DNA of 64,000 nucleotides from Govania unica (GCF_027920805.1 NZ_JANWOI010000003.1:1-64000); one strand, 5' to 3'. Positions 16,675-26,896 are shown, counted from the stretch's first letter. Program-made: numbers and translations. The notes: a model not told the origin generated them from the sequence alone.

Positions 16675-17592
16675 ATGGCGAATGTCAGGAAAAATGCTGT
16701 GCCTCAGAAGGCGCAAGCCCAGGCCGATCCCGGGGCGTCCGGGAATATGGAGCTGGGTGCGCGGCTGCGCTCGGCGCGGGCCAAAATCGGCATGACCCGC
16801 AAGGATCTGGCGCGGGCGTCGGGGGCGTCTGAGCGGTATTTGTCACATCTTGAGGCGGGGGACGGGAACCCGTCGTTGAATGTGCTGGCCGATCTGGCCC
16901 AGGCGCTTGATCTTGCCGTGGCCGATTTGCTGCCGTTGGGCGGGGAGCGCAGCGCTGAGCAGGCACAGGCTGCGGCCATGCTGCGCCGGTTGCCGCCGGA
17001 ACGGCTTGAAACAGTGATGGACTGGCTGCAGAAAACCGCCGTTCACAGCAGCCGCAAGGGCCGGCGCATTGTGCTGATCGGGTTGCGCGGGGCTGGGAAA
17101 ACCGCACTTGGGGCGGCACTGGCCGACCGTCTCGGCGTGCCGTTCATCGAATTGTCCAAGGAAGTCGAAAAAGCCTATGGCGGCAGCATGGGCTTGCTGC
17201 TGGAAATGGGTGGCCAGAATGTCCTCCGCCGTTATGAGGCCGAGGTTTGGGACCGGATTTGTCGTACCCAGGAGGCGGCGGTGATCGGCGCGCCCGGTGG
17301 TATTGTGGCCGACGGGCCGCTTTATGAACGGGTGCTTGGCGCCGCGCATAGCATCTGGTTGCAGGCGAGCCCCGAGGATCATATGTCGCGGGTGGTGGAG
17401 CAGGGGGATTTCCGCCCCATGGCCATCAGCCGCAGTGCCATGGCTGATTTAAAGGCCATTCTAGATGCCCGCACGCCCGATTATGGCCGGGCTGACGCGC
17501 ATTTGAATACCTCCGCGCAGGATTTTGACCAGACGGTTCGGCTGCTGGAGGATGTGGCGCGCGGGTTGCTGGACGTAAAAACTGCAATATAG
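16675..17592 (+). CDS. boxR: BoxR-type regulator: XRE HTH fused to shikimate kinase-like domain
   Basis: A 305-residue regulator. An XRE helix-turn-helix lies at about 28-82 (LRSARAKIGMTRKDLARASGASERYLSHLEAGDGNPS...). A short linker leads to a shikimate kinase-like domain at about 125-300 with Walker A IGLRGAGKTALG. This architecture is that of BzdR/BoxR, repressors that sense benzoyl-CoA with the kinase-like domain and control aerobic or anaerobic benzoate genes. It lies between the two arms of the box cluster, with a matching operator candidate on each side (16626-16638 and 17583-17625). The second ends in the last codons of boxR itself. Confidence 0.9.
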   Translation: MANVRKNAVPQKAQAQADPGASGNMELGARLRSARAKIGMTRKDLARASGASERYLSHLEAGDGNPSLNVLADLAQALDLAVADLLPLGGERSAEQAQAAAMLRRLPPERLETVMDWLQKTAVHSSRKGRRIVLIGLRGAGKTALGAALADRLGVPFIELSKEVEKAYGGSMGLLLEMGGQNVLRRYEAEVWDRICRTQEAAVIGAPGGIVADGPLYERVLGAAHSIWLQASPEDHMSRVVEQGDFRPMAISRSAMADLKAILDARTPDYGRADAHLNTSAQDFDQTVRLLEDVARGLLDVKTAI

Positions 17593-17625
17593 TGCTTGTT
17601 GCGGCCGGTTTATGAGTTATAGTGC
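17583..17625 (+). promoter_or_regulatory. Candidate BoxR operator in front of boxC
   Basis: TGCAATATAGTGC (17583-17595) is the inverted near-copy of 16626-16638, and a half-site TATAGTGC follows at 17618-17625. They lie at the end of boxR and just before the boxC start at 17654, where a repressor would block the boxCB promoter. Confidence 0.6.
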
Positions 17626-17653
17626 TGTCGTCGACTGACGAGGAGCGCCGAAT

Positions 17654-19339
17654 ATGTCCCTTCCTGTTATGAAAACCTGCCCTGCCCCGAACCATGATGT
17701 CTGCTATGACCGCGACCCGGCCGCCTACAGGCATTGGACGGTCTCGGTCGAGGGGCGGATCGCCACCGTGACCATGACGGTCGATGCTGATGGCGGGCTC
17801 GTGGATGGCTATAAGCTCAAGCTCAACAGCTATGACCTTGGCGTCGATATGGAGCTTTATGACATCGTGCAGCGCTTGCGGTTTGAACAGCCGCAGGTGG
17901 CCACGGTGGTGCTGACGTCAGGCGCGGATCGCATTTTCTGTTCGGGCGCGAATATTTATATGCTTGGCCAGTCGAGCCATGGCTGGAAAGTCAATTTCTG
18001 CAAATTCACCAATGAAACTCGCAATGGCTTCGAGGACAGCTCGGCCCATGACAGCTTGAAGTTTCTGGCGGCGGTGAATGGGGCTTGCGCGGGCGGCGGT
18101 TATGAACTGGCGCTGGCCTGCGACGATATTCTGTTGATCGATGATCGTTCGTCGGCGGTGTCGCTGCCGGAGGTGCCGTTGCTGGCTGTGCTGCCGGGCA
18201 CTGGCGGGCTGACGCGGATTGTGGACAAGCGCAAGGTGCGCCGGGACCTTGCCGATGTGTTCTGCACGTCCGAGGAAGGCGTGCGCGGGCGGCGGGCCAA
18301 ACAATGGGGGCTTGTGGATGAGATCGCCACGTCCGGCCGTTGGACCGAGACGGTGCGGGCGCGGGCCGAGGCGCTCGCTGTGGATAGCAAAAGACCAGTG
18401 GGTGCGACAGGCATCGTGCTGACGCCGCTTCATCGTGTGAGTGATGCGGACGGCTATCATTATGAGCATGTGGATGTGCGGTTTGATTATGACCGCCGGT
18501 TTGCCACCATCACTGTGAAGGCTCCGAACGGGGCCCCGCCTGAAGGTGGTGAGGCCATGCAGGCGGAAGGTGTGGCGTTCTGGCCGCTGGCCATGGCGCG
18601 TGAATTGGATGATGCCATTCTGATGCTGCGCACCAACCATCCGGAGCTTGGGCTATGGGTGCTGGAGACGCGCGGCGATGGGGCCAAGGTTCTTGGCTAT
18701 GACGCGGCCATGGCGGCGGCGGCCGGTCATTGGTTTGTGACCGAGACGCTGGGGATGATCCGCCGTACGCTCGCGCGGCTTGATGTATCGTCGCGCTCGC
18801 TTTACGCCATTGTGAAACCCGGATCGGCCTTTGCCGGAACGCTCGCGGAGCTGCTGTTCGCGGCGGATCGCGGTTATATGCTTGAGTTGCTGTCCGAGCC
18901 TGAAAAAGGCCCGGTGTTGCATCTTGGGTCGGCCAATTTCGGGCTTTATCCCATGGTCAACGGACTGACGCGTTTGGGCAGCCGGTTTCTTGGGAGCCCG
19001 GAGCGGATTGCCGAGCTTGAAACTTTGGTGCAGTCGCCGATTCCGTCGGGGGAGGCTTATGATCTTGGGATTGTTACTTTTGCGCCGGATGACATCGATT
19101 GGGATGAGGAAATTCGCCTGGCCATTGATGAGCGCGCGGGGCTTTCGCCGGATGCCCTGACCGGCATGGAAGCGAGTTTGCGCTTTGCCGGAGCGGAGAC
19201 GGTGTGGTCGAAAGTGTTCGGTCGCTTGTCGGCCTGGCAGAACTGGATCTTCATTCGCCCGAATGCCGTCGGCGAGGGCGGGGCGTTGAAATTATTCGGC
19301 ACCGGACGCCGGGCCGAATTCGACAACAAGCGCGTCTGA
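17654..19339 (+). CDS. boxC: Benzoyl-CoA-dihydrodiol lyase
   Basis: A 561-residue protein with two enoyl-CoA hydratase/isomerase-like halves, the BoxC architecture. In the first half VVLTSGADRIFCSGANIYML and GACAGGGYELALACDDIL hold the CoA pocket and oxyanion hole, followed by LPEVPLLAVLPGTGGL. BoxC opens the ring of the 2,3-epoxide/dihydrodiol of benzoyl-CoA to 3,4-dehydroadipyl-CoA semialdehyde and formate. AGGAG precedes the ATG. It is 23 bases before boxB in the same operon. BoxD (aldehyde dehydrogenase) and benzoate-CoA ligase are not in the window. Confidence 0.93.
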   Translation: MSLPVMKTCPAPNHDVCYDRDPAAYRHWTVSVEGRIATVTMTVDADGGLVDGYKLKLNSYDLGVDMELYDIVQRLRFEQPQVATVVLTSGADRIFCSGANIYMLGQSSHGWKVNFCKFTNETRNGFEDSSAHDSLKFLAAVNGACAGGGYELALACDDILLIDDRSSAVSLPEVPLLAVLPGTGGLTRIVDKRKVRRDLADVFCTSEEGVRGRRAKQWGLVDEIATSGRWTETVRARAEALAVDSKRPVGATGIVLTPLHRVSDADGYHYEHVDVRFDYDRRFATITVKAPNGAPPEGGEAMQAEGVAFWPLAMARELDDAILMLRTNHPELGLWVLETRGDGAKVLGYDAAMAAAAGHWFVTETLGMIRRTLARLDVSSRSLYAIVKPGSAFAGTLAELLFAADRGYMLELLSEPEKGPVLHLGSANFGLYPMVNGLTRLGSRFLGSPERIAELETLVQSPIPSGEAYDLGIVTFAPDDIDWDEEIRLAIDERAGLSPDALTGMEASLRFAGAETVWSKVFGRLSAWQNWIFIRPNAVGEGGALKLFGTGRRAEFDNKRV

Positions 19340-19362
19340 GGCGCAGCGTAAGGAGAGCGATT

Positions 19363-20760
19363 ATGGCGATCGACTATCAGTCCCGCATTCCGAACAATGT
19401 CGATCTGTCGACGGACCGTGGCCTGCAACGCGCGCTGGAGCATTGGCAGCCGGCCTTTCTCAACTGGTGGAAAGAGCTTGGGCCTGAACGCTATCAGGAG
19501 CATGACGTCTATCTGCGCACGGCTACCTCGGTCGATGCCAAAGGCTGGGCAAGTTTCGGTTATGTGAAAATGCCGGACTATCGCTGGGGTATTTTTCTTG
19601 CCGACAAGCAGGAAGATCGCAGCATCGGCTTTGGTGATTTCAAGGGCAAGCCGGTGTGGCAACAGGTGCCGTCCGAATATCGCGCGGCCTTGCGGCGCTT
19701 GATCGTGACGCAGGGCGATACGGAGCCGGCGTCGGTCGAACAGCAGCGCAAGCTGGCGCTGACCGCGCCGTCACTTTATGACATGCGCAATCTATTTCAG
19801 GTCAATGTGGAAGAAGGCCGTCATTTATGGGCGATGGTCTATTTGCTGCATGCCTATTTCGGTCGCGACGGGCGCGAGGAAGCGGAGGAGATGCTGCATC
19901 GTCATTCGGGCGATGTCGACAACCCGCGTATTCTTGGCACCTTTAATGAACCGATTGAAGACTGGCTGTCTTTTTTCATGTTCACCTATTTCACCGATCG
20001 CGATGGCAAATATCAGCTGAAGTCTCTGGCGGAATCCGGGTTCGATCCCTTGGCGCGCACCTGCAAATTCATGCTGACCGAAGAAGCCCATCATATGTTC
20101 GTGGGCGAAACCGGCATCAGCCGCATCATCCGGCGCACGCTTGAGGAGATGCAGAAAATTGGCAGCGACGATCCTGACGCGTTGCGCAAAGGCGGGGTGA
20201 TGGATCTGCCGCTTTTGCAGCGCTATATCAATTTCTGGTATTCGTCGGCGTTGGATTTGTTCGGGGCGGAAATTTCGTCGAACGCGGCCAATTATTTTGC
20301 CAATGGGTTGAAGGGCCGCCCGGATGAAGACAGTTACGCCGATCATGATGCGTCGGACAGTTTCGAGATGCTGGACAGTCCCGACGGTGTGCAGAATATT
20401 CCGACGCGGAATGCCATGAATTACATCACGCGGTCGGCCTATGTGCGCGATTGCCAGATCGGGTTTACGCGTTGGAACCGCACTATTGCCAAGGCCGGAT
20501 TTGATTTTGAATTGAAGCTGCCGTCGGAACGGTTCAACCGCAAAGTCGGCTTGTGGGGGCGACATGTGCTTGATGTGGATGGCAAGCCTTCGACGCCGGA
20601 GTCGGTCACTGCGGCGCTGCCGTCGGTGGCGGATCGGGATTATGTGAAGTCACTGATGGTGGCTGTGACCGATATGGGCAAGATCGCCAATTGGATCGCG
20701 CCGCCGGATCGTGGCATCAACAACAACGGCTTTGAATTTGATTATGTGCGCCTGGCATAA
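19363..20760 (+). CDS. boxB: Benzoyl-CoA 2,3-epoxidase, oxygenase subunit
   Basis: A 465-residue di-iron oxygenase. Residues that fit the four-helix bundle ligand pattern are NVEEGRHLWAMVYLL near 150-164 (E-x-x-H) and MLTEEAHHMFVGE near 237-249 (E-x-x-H). BoxB puts one oxygen of O2 on benzoyl-CoA to form the 2,3-epoxide. The ATG at 19363 with AAGGAGAG seven bases upstream is chosen; the frame is open earlier, inside boxC. It normally receives electrons from BoxA, which I do not find here; see the divergent reductase and flavodoxin genes. Confidence 0.95.
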   Translation: MAIDYQSRIPNNVDLSTDRGLQRALEHWQPAFLNWWKELGPERYQEHDVYLRTATSVDAKGWASFGYVKMPDYRWGIFLADKQEDRSIGFGDFKGKPVWQQVPSEYRAALRRLIVTQGDTEPASVEQQRKLALTAPSLYDMRNLFQVNVEEGRHLWAMVYLLHAYFGRDGREEAEEMLHRHSGDVDNPRILGTFNEPIEDWLSFFMFTYFTDRDGKYQLKSLAESGFDPLARTCKFMLTEEAHHMFVGETGISRIIRRTLEEMQKIGSDDPDALRKGGVMDLPLLQRYINFWYSSALDLFGAEISSNAANYFANGLKGRPDEDSYADHDASDSFEMLDSPDGVQNIPTRNAMNYITRSAYVRDCQIGFTRWNRTIAKAGFDFELKLPSERFNRKVGLWGRHVLDVDGKPSTPESVTAALPSVADRDYVKSLMVAVTDMGKIANWIAPPDRGINNNGFEFDYVRLA

Positions 20761-20769
20761 GGCATAAAG

Positions 20770-20800
20770 AAACGGGCCGGATGATCAATCCGGCCCGTTT
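20770..20800. terminator. Shared terminator between boxB and the M61 gene
   Basis: AAACGGGCCGG (20770-20780) pairs perfectly with CCGGCCCGTTT (20790-20800), followed by a T-rich tail on the plus strand. It lies in the 45-base gap between two convergent genes and can serve both. Confidence 0.85.
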
Positions 20801-20805
20801 GTGTT

Positions 20806-22734
20806 TTATTTGCGTGCGGCGAGGATCTCATCGAGACGGGCCGGAGTGCCGTCGACGCGTTGCAGTTGCGGATAGCGCAGGCCATCGAAATAACTGAGCT
20901 TGACCGTGCGGTAGCGATCTTCGTCTTGGATCAGGAGGTCAATCGCGGCCTTGCTGTTTTTGGCCGCAGTGATCGCAGTCTTCAATTGATCGGGGTCATA
21001 GGCGCGGCCATTCACGGCAATGATTTTCAGGCCGACGGTCAGTCCGGCATTGAAGGCGGCGCTGTCCCACATGACGGAATTGATCGCTCCGGATTTCGCA
21101 ATCGTCAAGCCGAGCGAAAAGCGCAGATCGGTATATTTGCGCTGTGCCTCGACATTGACAAGATAGGCGGATGGGGTTGCGCCATACACAAGCTGATAGC
21201 CGCCGCGTTTCAATCCGTCGAGCGGGGCTTTGGGATTGATCGCCTCCACACGGGCTTTGAGGAAGGTGGCCCAGTCGTAGGGTTGGACTTTATTCAGGGC
21301 CGCGACCACGTCGTCGAAGACATAGGTGATCACCGTCTGGCCGTCGCGGGGGATGCCGAAGAAGGAGCTGGCGAAATCATCGAGCGAGCGTTTGCCATTG
21401 GACATTTCGCGGATCAGCGTATCGGCATCGAGCCAGATCAGCAGGCCTTCGTTGTAATAATCCTCCCGCCGCTGCCAGTTGCTCCAGGGCATGGAATTGC
21501 GGTTGGCGATGATCGGGTCGTTGGTGGTGTCTTCCAAGGTGCGCCAGACGCGACCGAGCTGATGGTCATAGGTTGCGGCGATGAGCGCGAGGGATTGCAG
21601 CGCCTGGTCTTTGCTGATCAGGCCAGAGCGCGCGTTCAGGACGGCGCCCCAATATTGCGTTTGGCCCTCATAGACCCACAACAGGCTGTCGCGCATGGGT
21701 TCGTTGAAGGTCGGGGTCCAGAGGTCGGCGCCGCGGCGGAATTTTCCATTCCAGGCATGGGTGAATTCATGGGGCAGAATTTCACGGGTGGAGGCTGATT
21801 TGTCCCATTCGGTGAAGAAGGTGGCTTCTACGCCATTTTCGCTTGATTGATGATGTTCAAGACCGATGCCGCTCAGCTCGTTGCTGAGGGCAAAGAGAAA
21901 ATCATAATGATCATAGGGCTGCGATTTAAAAAGTTTATAGGCCTGGGTGACCATGGCGCGGTGATAGGCGATCTGCTGGTCGCTGGCGGCGAGAAATTCC
22001 GGGCGGTCGGCGACGATGTTCAGGCGCACTTTGGTGGTGGATTGTGGGTCTAGATCGATGGATTTGAAATAACGTCCGGCGAAGATGGGAGAGTCGATCA
22101 GTTTTTCAAACGACACCGGCTTGAAGCTGACGACATCCCCCTTGCTTGATGCACGGTCGAGCGCGGTGGCGAATTGCCAGCCCGCGGGAAACTTCACGTG
22201 GGCTTCGACCGGAATGCCACGGGCGAAATATCCTGCCGGATAAAGCGCCACAGTGTTCCATTGCAGATTGAGCATGTCGGGCGTCATGACCTTGCGGCCT
22301 TGTCCGCTGCCGCGCGGGGACAGGAACTGGTATTCAAGGTCAAGCGTGCTCACGCCTTCGGGCACGGTCACATGAAAGGCATAGACGTCCACCGTGTCCC
22401 GCGTCCAGTCGAGACGGGTGCCGTTGGCTTTGATGACGAGGCCTGCGAGTTTGTCGACCGGGCCGCTTGGCGAATGATGTCCGGGCAGCCATTTCGGGTA
22501 AAGCAGCGTAAAGGCCCCTGCGCGGTCCACCGGAATGGTTTGACGGACCCGGAAGATGCCGCGATCCGTATCCGTCGCGTCGACCTCAAGCCTGAGCGTG
22601 CCGGGATAGGCACGGTCTTCGGCCGGGGCGATGGCCGCGGGCAGAGCCTGGGGCTGCGGGTCGGCGAGCGCCAGGTTATGCATAAGACAGGTCTGGCTGA
22701 GGAGGGTGACTGCAATGAGGCTTGTGTAGCGCAA
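20806..22734 (-). CDS. Exported M61 family metallopeptidase with PDZ domain
   Basis: A 642-residue protein with a signal peptide (first 24 residues). The N-terminal beta domain is followed by the thermolysin-like catalytic domain with LPHEFTHAWNGKFRRG near 320-335 (HExxH; the third ligand Glu is expected in the helix after it, near DSLLWVYEGQTQYWG). A C-terminal PDZ domain (about 535-620, LGLTIAKSGAINSVMWDSAAF) completes the M61 layout. These glycyl aminopeptidases act in the periplasm. The start is a TTG at 22734. It follows the GlcG-like gene by 26 bases, so it may be the last gene of the glc operon. Confidence 0.88.
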   Translation of the reverse strand: MRYTSLIAVTLLSQTCLMHNLALADPQPQALPAAIAPAEDRAYPGTLRLEVDATDTDRGIFRVRQTIPVDRAGAFTLLYPKWLPGHHSPSGPVDKLAGLVIKANGTRLDWTRDTVDVYAFHVTVPEGVSTLDLEYQFLSPRGSGQGRKVMTPDMLNLQWNTVALYPAGYFARGIPVEAHVKFPAGWQFATALDRASSKGDVVSFKPVSFEKLIDSPIFAGRYFKSIDLDPQSTTKVRLNIVADRPEFLAASDQQIAYHRAMVTQAYKLFKSQPYDHYDFLFALSNELSGIGLEHHQSSENGVEATFFTEWDKSASTREILPHEFTHAWNGKFRRGADLWTPTFNEPMRDSLLWVYEGQTQYWGAVLNARSGLISKDQALQSLALIAATYDHQLGRVWRTLEDTTNDPIIANRNSMPWSNWQRREDYYNEGLLIWLDADTLIREMSNGKRSLDDFASSFFGIPRDGQTVITYVFDDVVAALNKVQPYDWATFLKARVEAINPKAPLDGLKRGGYQLVYGATPSAYLVNVEAQRKYTDLRFSLGLTIAKSGAINSVMWDSAAFNAGLTVGLKIIAVNGRAYDPDQLKTAITAAKNSKAAIDLLIQDEDRYRTVKLSYFDGLRYPQLQRVDGTPARLDEILAARK

Positions 22735-22760
22735 GGGCCTTTTCCTTTTTGTCGTTATGA

Positions 22761-23174
22761 TCAGTCGAGCGTGGCAAGCAGATCCGCGCCCGCCTTGGCG
22801 ATGATGCCGTCTTCAAAGGATTGCACGCCGGAGACGCCGATCGCGCCGACGATGTCGCCTTTGTAAAGCAGCGGAAGACCGCCTTCGAGTGCGACAAGGC
22901 CGGGGATCGTTGCGAGCACGGTTTTGCCGTTCTCGTAGGCATCCTGAAAATTCTTGGTCGGACGTTTGAAGCCGATAGCGCCCTTGGCTTTATTGATGCA
23001 GAAACTGGCCGAGGCGCTTTGGGTGCCGTCAAGGCGCAGCATATGCAGCAGGTGACCGCCGTCATCGACGATGGCGATGGCGACTCTCCAATTGTTGCGC
23101 AGCGCCTCTGCTTCGGCGGCGGCGGCGACTTTTTTGGCGGCGTCAAGTGTCAGCACATATTTTTGGGTCAACAT
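22761..23174 (-). CDS. GlcG/HbpS family protein
   Basis: A 137-residue protein of the GlcG/HbpS fold: LTLDAAKKVAAAAEAEA, VAIAIVDDGGHLLHMLRLDG and the glycine-rich GGLPLLYKGDIVGAIGVSGV. Family members bind haem or cobalamin-like cofactors, or lie in glycolate operons with unknown function. It starts three bases after the malate synthase G stop, the glcB-glcG pairing known from glycolate clusters, which supports a glc-related job. Confidence 0.85.
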   Translation of the reverse strand: MLTQKYVLTLDAAKKVAAAAEAEALRNNWRVAIAIVDDGGHLLHMLRLDGTQSASASFCINKAKGAIGFKRPTKNFQDAYENGKTVLATIPGLVALEGGLPLLYKGDIVGAIGVSGVQSFEDGIIAKAGADLLATLD

Positions 23175-23177
23175 GGA

Positions 23178-25334
23178 TTAAAGACTTTCTGTGGTGAGTG
23201 TCTGCGCGGCTTTGGCTTCGCGCCGCCGGGCATGGAGAATGAATTCGGTATAGCCGTTCGGTTGTGTGCGGCCGAGAAAAACGAGATCGCTTGCCGCCTT
23301 GAAGGCCGGGCCATCGAAAGACGGCGCCATCGGGCGGTAATTTATATCATCGGCATTCTGCTGGTCGACGATGGCGGCCATATGTTTCAGGCGGGCACTG
23401 ACGTCGGCGGCGGTGACGACGCCGTGATGCAGCCAGTTGGCCACATGCTGGCTTGAAATGCGTAAGGTGGCGCGGTCTTCCATCAGGCCGATGTTGTGAA
23501 TGTCCGGCACTTTAGAACAGCCGACGCCCTGATCGATCCAGCGCACCACATAGCCGAGAATGCCCTGTAGGTTGTTATCGAGTTCCTGTTCGATTTCGGC
23601 GGCGGTGAAGGTCTCGGTCGTTACCGGGATGGTGAGAATGTCATCGAGCGATGCAGGCTTGCGCGTGGCGAGATCGCGCTGGCGTGCTGCGACATCCACC
23701 ATATGGTAATGCAGCGCATGGAGCGTTGCGGCGGTCGGGGATGGCACCCAGGCCGTGCTGGCCCCGGATTCAGGATGGGCGATTTTCTGGGTGAGCAGAT
23801 CGGCCATGTGATCCGGGATGGCCCACATGCCTTTGCCGATCTGGGCGTGGCCGGGGAAGCCGCTGGCAATTCCGGCGTCGACGTTGGCGTCTTCGTAAGC
23901 CTTGATCCAGCGCGCGCCTTTCATATGGCCTTTGCGCAACATGATGCCGGCTTCCATGGACGTGTGGATTTCATCGCCGGTGCGATCGAGGAAACCGGTG
24001 TTGATGAAAAAGATGCGCTTGGAGGCGGCCTCAATGGCGGCCATGAGATTGACCGTGGTGCGGCGTTCTTCATCCATGATGCCGATTTTGAGGCTGTAGG
24101 CGGGCAGCGACAAAAGGCTTTCGATGCGGGTGAAGACGGCGTTGGTGAAGGCGACTTCGTCTGGCCCGTGCATCTTGGGTTTGACCACATAGACGGCGCC
24201 GGTGCGGCTGTTGATCCGGTCATGGCGGGCGATGGCGGTGGAGATCACGGCATCGATCAGGCCCTCAGGCACAGGCGCGCCATCTGCGGTCGTGATCATG
24301 TCCGAATACATGTGCAGGCCGACATTGCGGACCAGCATCAGGCTTTGACCCTTGAGGCGGAGTTGGTCGCCACTTGCGGTTTTATAGCTGCGGTCGGGAT
24401 TTAGCTGGCGCTTTAAAGTTCGGCCGCCTTTTTCGAAGGTTGCGCTGAGCGTGCCGCGCATGAGGCCGAGCCAGTTGCGGTAGACAAGAATTTTATCATC
24501 GGTGTCGACGGCGGCGACGCTGTCTTCCATGTCCATGATGGAGCTGAGCGCGGCTTCAAGCAGAATATCGGCAATGCCCGCCGGGTCATCGCGGCCGATG
24601 CGGTGGCTGCGGTCGATGACAAGGTCGATATGAAGGCCGTGGTTGCGGAACAGCAGGCTGGATGGCTGTGCCATCTCGCCGTTGTAGCCTACGAATTGTT
24701 CCGGGGATTTAAGTGTTGTGCTCAGGCCGCTTGCAAGCGTTGCTCGCAGGCCCTCGGGCGTGACGGCATAGGCGGTGACGTCACCGTGGGATGCGGCCAG
24801 CAGTGGCAGGAAACGATCGAGATAGGCGCGGGCGGCGGCCACCACGCGGGCACCGCGCCGGGGGTCGTATCCAGTTCTGGAGTCTGACGGATCATGGGCG
24901 ACGGCGTCGGTGCCATAGAGGGCGTCATAGAGACTGCCCCAGCGTGCATTGGCGGCATTGAGGGCATAGCGCGCGTTCGAGATCGGCACCACCAGTTGCG
25001 GACCGGCAAGGGTCGTGACCTCGGGATCCATGTGGCGGCTTTCGATCGGGCGCGCGGTAGGGACGGGCAGGAGATAGCCGATGTCTTGCAGGAATTTTTC
25101 ATAGCTTTGGAGATCCTTGCCCTTGTTCTCACGATGCCAGTGATCAATTTGAGTTTGCAGATGATCGCGTTTGGCAAGGAGGGCCGCGTTCTGGGCGGAG
25201 AAGTCGCGCAGGATGCTGGTCAGCGTGGACCAGAACAGTTTGGGGTCAGTACCGCTGCCGGGCAGGGCTTCCTGTTCTATGAAGTGATGGAGGGCGCGGT
25301 CTATGTGAAACTCTTCGATGACAATCCGGGTCAT
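23178..25334 (-). CDS. glcB: Malate synthase G
   Basis: A 718-residue protein of the length and pattern of malate synthase G. Seen are the N-terminal clasp, [37 protein letters not shown] in the barrel core, [19 protein letters not shown] (active-site region), the conserved [21 protein letters not shown], and a C-terminal helical domain. It joins glyoxylate and acetyl-CoA to malate. Its ATG overlaps the stop of the XdhC-MocA gene by 4 bp. The operon lacks a recognisable glycolate oxidase (glcDEF) in the window. Confidence 0.96.
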   Translation of the reverse strand: MTRIVIEEFHIDRALHHFIEQEALPGSGTDPKLFWSTLTSILRDFSAQNAALLAKRDHLQTQIDHWHRENKGKDLQSYEKFLQDIGYLLPVPTARPIESRHMDPEVTTLAGPQLVVPISNARYALNAANARWGSLYDALYGTDAVAHDPSDSRTGYDPRRGARVVAAARAYLDRFLPLLAASHGDVTAYAVTPEGLRATLASGLSTTLKSPEQFVGYNGEMAQPSSLLFRNHGLHIDLVIDRSHRIGRDDPAGIADILLEAALSSIMDMEDSVAAVDTDDKILVYRNWLGLMRGTLSATFEKGGRTLKRQLNPDRSYKTASGDQLRLKGQSLMLVRNVGLHMYSDMITTADGAPVPEGLIDAVISTAIARHDRINSRTGAVYVVKPKMHGPDEVAFTNAVFTRIESLLSLPAYSLKIGIMDEERRTTVNLMAAIEAASKRIFFINTGFLDRTGDEIHTSMEAGIMLRKGHMKGARWIKAYEDANVDAGIASGFPGHAQIGKGMWAIPDHMADLLTQKIAHPESGASTAWVPSPTAATLHALHYHMVDVAARQRDLATRKPASLDDILTIPVTTETFTAAEIEQELDNNLQGILGYVVRWIDQGVGCSKVPDIHNIGLMEDRATLRISSQHVANWLHHGVVTAADVSARLKHMAAIVDQQNADDINYRPMAPSFDGPAFKAASDLVFLGRTQPNGYTEFILHARRREAKAAQTLTTESL

Positions 25335-26896
25335 GATTTGCTCTCGCCTTTGAGCGCCGCAAAGCTTTCGGGGGTGTCGAGATCGGTGAGTACAGCTTTG
25401 TCCGAGACCGCCACATCGACGAGGACATCGCGATGCTGTTCGACGATGACGCGGGCACCTTGATCGCCGTCAAGGCTGAGGAGGGCGTCGAAATAGTCGC
25501 GGCCGAACAACACCGGATGGCCGGGTTGCCCGTTATGGATGGGACGGCAGATGGAACGGTTTTTGGACGGGCTGTAAGCCGCGAGGACGGCGTTGAGATG
25601 GAGCGGGCGCACGAACGGCATGTCGCCCGGCAAAATCATGGCCGCGTCGCAATCGGACGGCAGGGCCCGGATTCCGGCGCGGATGGAGGACGCCATGCCC
25701 TGCGCGTGGTCGGGGTTGTGCACGAGCGTGACGGGGAGGCCGTCGAGGGCCTGTTCGATAGCGGCAGCGTCATGGCCGGTGACGACCAGCACCTGTCCGG
25801 CGCGGCTGTCGAGTGCTGCTTCGACCGTGTGGCGGATCACGGCTTTGCCATCGATCAGCCGGGTCAGTTTATTGCCGGCGTCGCGCATGCGGCTTGAGGC
25901 CCCGGCGGCGAGCACGATCGCGGCCATCTGTGGGCGTTTGTCGCCCATGCGGCGTACATGGGTGATTTCGGCCATGATGGCAATGGCGATTTCGGCCGGG
26001 GTCGCAGCACCGATGGCGAGACCCACGGGGCCATGCAGGCGGGTCAGGCTGTGATCGTCGAGGCCCATGGTCTGCAACCGGGCACGGCGCTGGCTTTGGG
26101 TTTTGAGGCTGCCGAGCGCGCCGACGTAAAAAGCCTTGGACTGCAGGGCCACGAACAGCGCCGGGTCATCGATTTTCGGATCATGGGTCAGGGTGACCAC
26201 GGCAGTGCCGCCATCGAGGCCGAGGGCTTCGAGGGCGTCGTCCGGCCATTCGGTGACGATGGTCACGCCGGGGAAGCGGTCATTATGGGCAAAAGCCGTG
26301 CGCGGGTCGATCAGTGTGACCTCATACCCCGCCGCGCGGGCAATGGTGACGAGCGGCAGGGCGATATGCACCGCGCCAATGATCAACAGCCGGGCTTCCG
26401 GCCCGAACACGCGGGCGAACACGCTGCCGCCTGGGGTGGTCACATGGCGGCTGGTGTCGCGGTCGATGGCCGGGGCGATCTGCGGGTCGGCCGGGGTGGC
26501 GAAATAGCTTTGGCCACCGTCGAGATGGAGGCAATAGGCGAAGGAGTCCTTGGCTTTGAGACGGCGGGCGATTTCGGGCACGGCACTGCCGCTGCCCACA
26601 TGAACCTTGATGGTGCCACCGCAGGCGAGGCCGACCGCCCAGGCATCATCGGCTGAGACGCCGAATTCCATCAGCTGGTCGGGGCCTCCGGCGAGCACGT
26701 CCGTGGCCGCATGGACCACCATATTTTCAACGCAGCCGCCGCTGACTGAGCCGGTCATCAGGCCGTCGTCGCGTACGGCCAGAAGGCTTCCGACCGGACG
26801 CGGCGCGGATCCCCAGGTGGAGATCACGGTGGCAAGCGCCACCCGGTGGCCGCTGTCGATCCAGCTGTTGGCAGTAAAAATGACGTCGCTGTCCAT
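25331..26896 (-). CDS. XdhC/CoxI-MocA fusion: molybdenum cofactor insertion and cytidylyltransferase
   Basis: A 521-residue fusion. Residues about 1-320 are XdhC/Cox[31 protein letters not shown] (the conserved GGCVE), and a Rossmann part with [21 protein letters not shown]. Residues about 325-520 are a MobA/MocA-type NTP transferase: [20 protein letters not shown] and [10 protein letters not shown]. Together these mature molybdopterin into the cytosine dinucleotide form, sulfurate it and insert it into xanthine dehydrogenase-type hydroxylases. No such hydroxylase is in the window. The start ATG at 26896 has only a weak Shine-Dalgarno. It is the first gene of an operon with glcB, by 4-bp overlap. 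Confidence 0.88.
   Translation of the reverse strand: MDSDVIFTANSWIDSGHRVALATVISTWGSAPRPVGSLLAVRDDGLMTGSVSGGCVENMVVHAATDVLAGGPDQLMEFGVSADDAWAVGLACGGTIKVHVGSGSAVPEIARRLKAKDSFAYCLHLDGGQSYFATPADPQIAPAIDRDTSRHVTTPGGSVFARVFGPEARLLIIGAVHIALPLVTIARAAGYEVTLIDPRTAFAHNDRFPGVTIVTEWPDDALEALGLDGGTAVVTLTHDPKIDDPALFVALQSKAFYVGALGSLKTQSQRRARLQTMGLDDHSLTRLHGPVGLAIGAATPAEIAIAIMAEITHVRRMGDKRPQMAAIVLAAGASSRMRDAGNKLTRLIDGKAVIRHTVEAALDSRAGQVLVVTGHDAAAIEQALDGLPVTLVHNPDHAQGMASSIRAGIRALPSDCDAAMILPGDMPFVRPLHLNAVLAAYSPSKNRSICRPIHNGQPGHPVLFGRDYFDALLSLDGDQGARVIVEQHRDVLVDVAVSDKAVLTDLDTPESFAALKGESKS

Noticed and set aside
25331-26896. Two separate genes (XdhC and MocA) joined by a sequencing error
   Set aside because: The frame is continuous, the link is short and natural ([16 protein letters not shown]), and such fusions are known.
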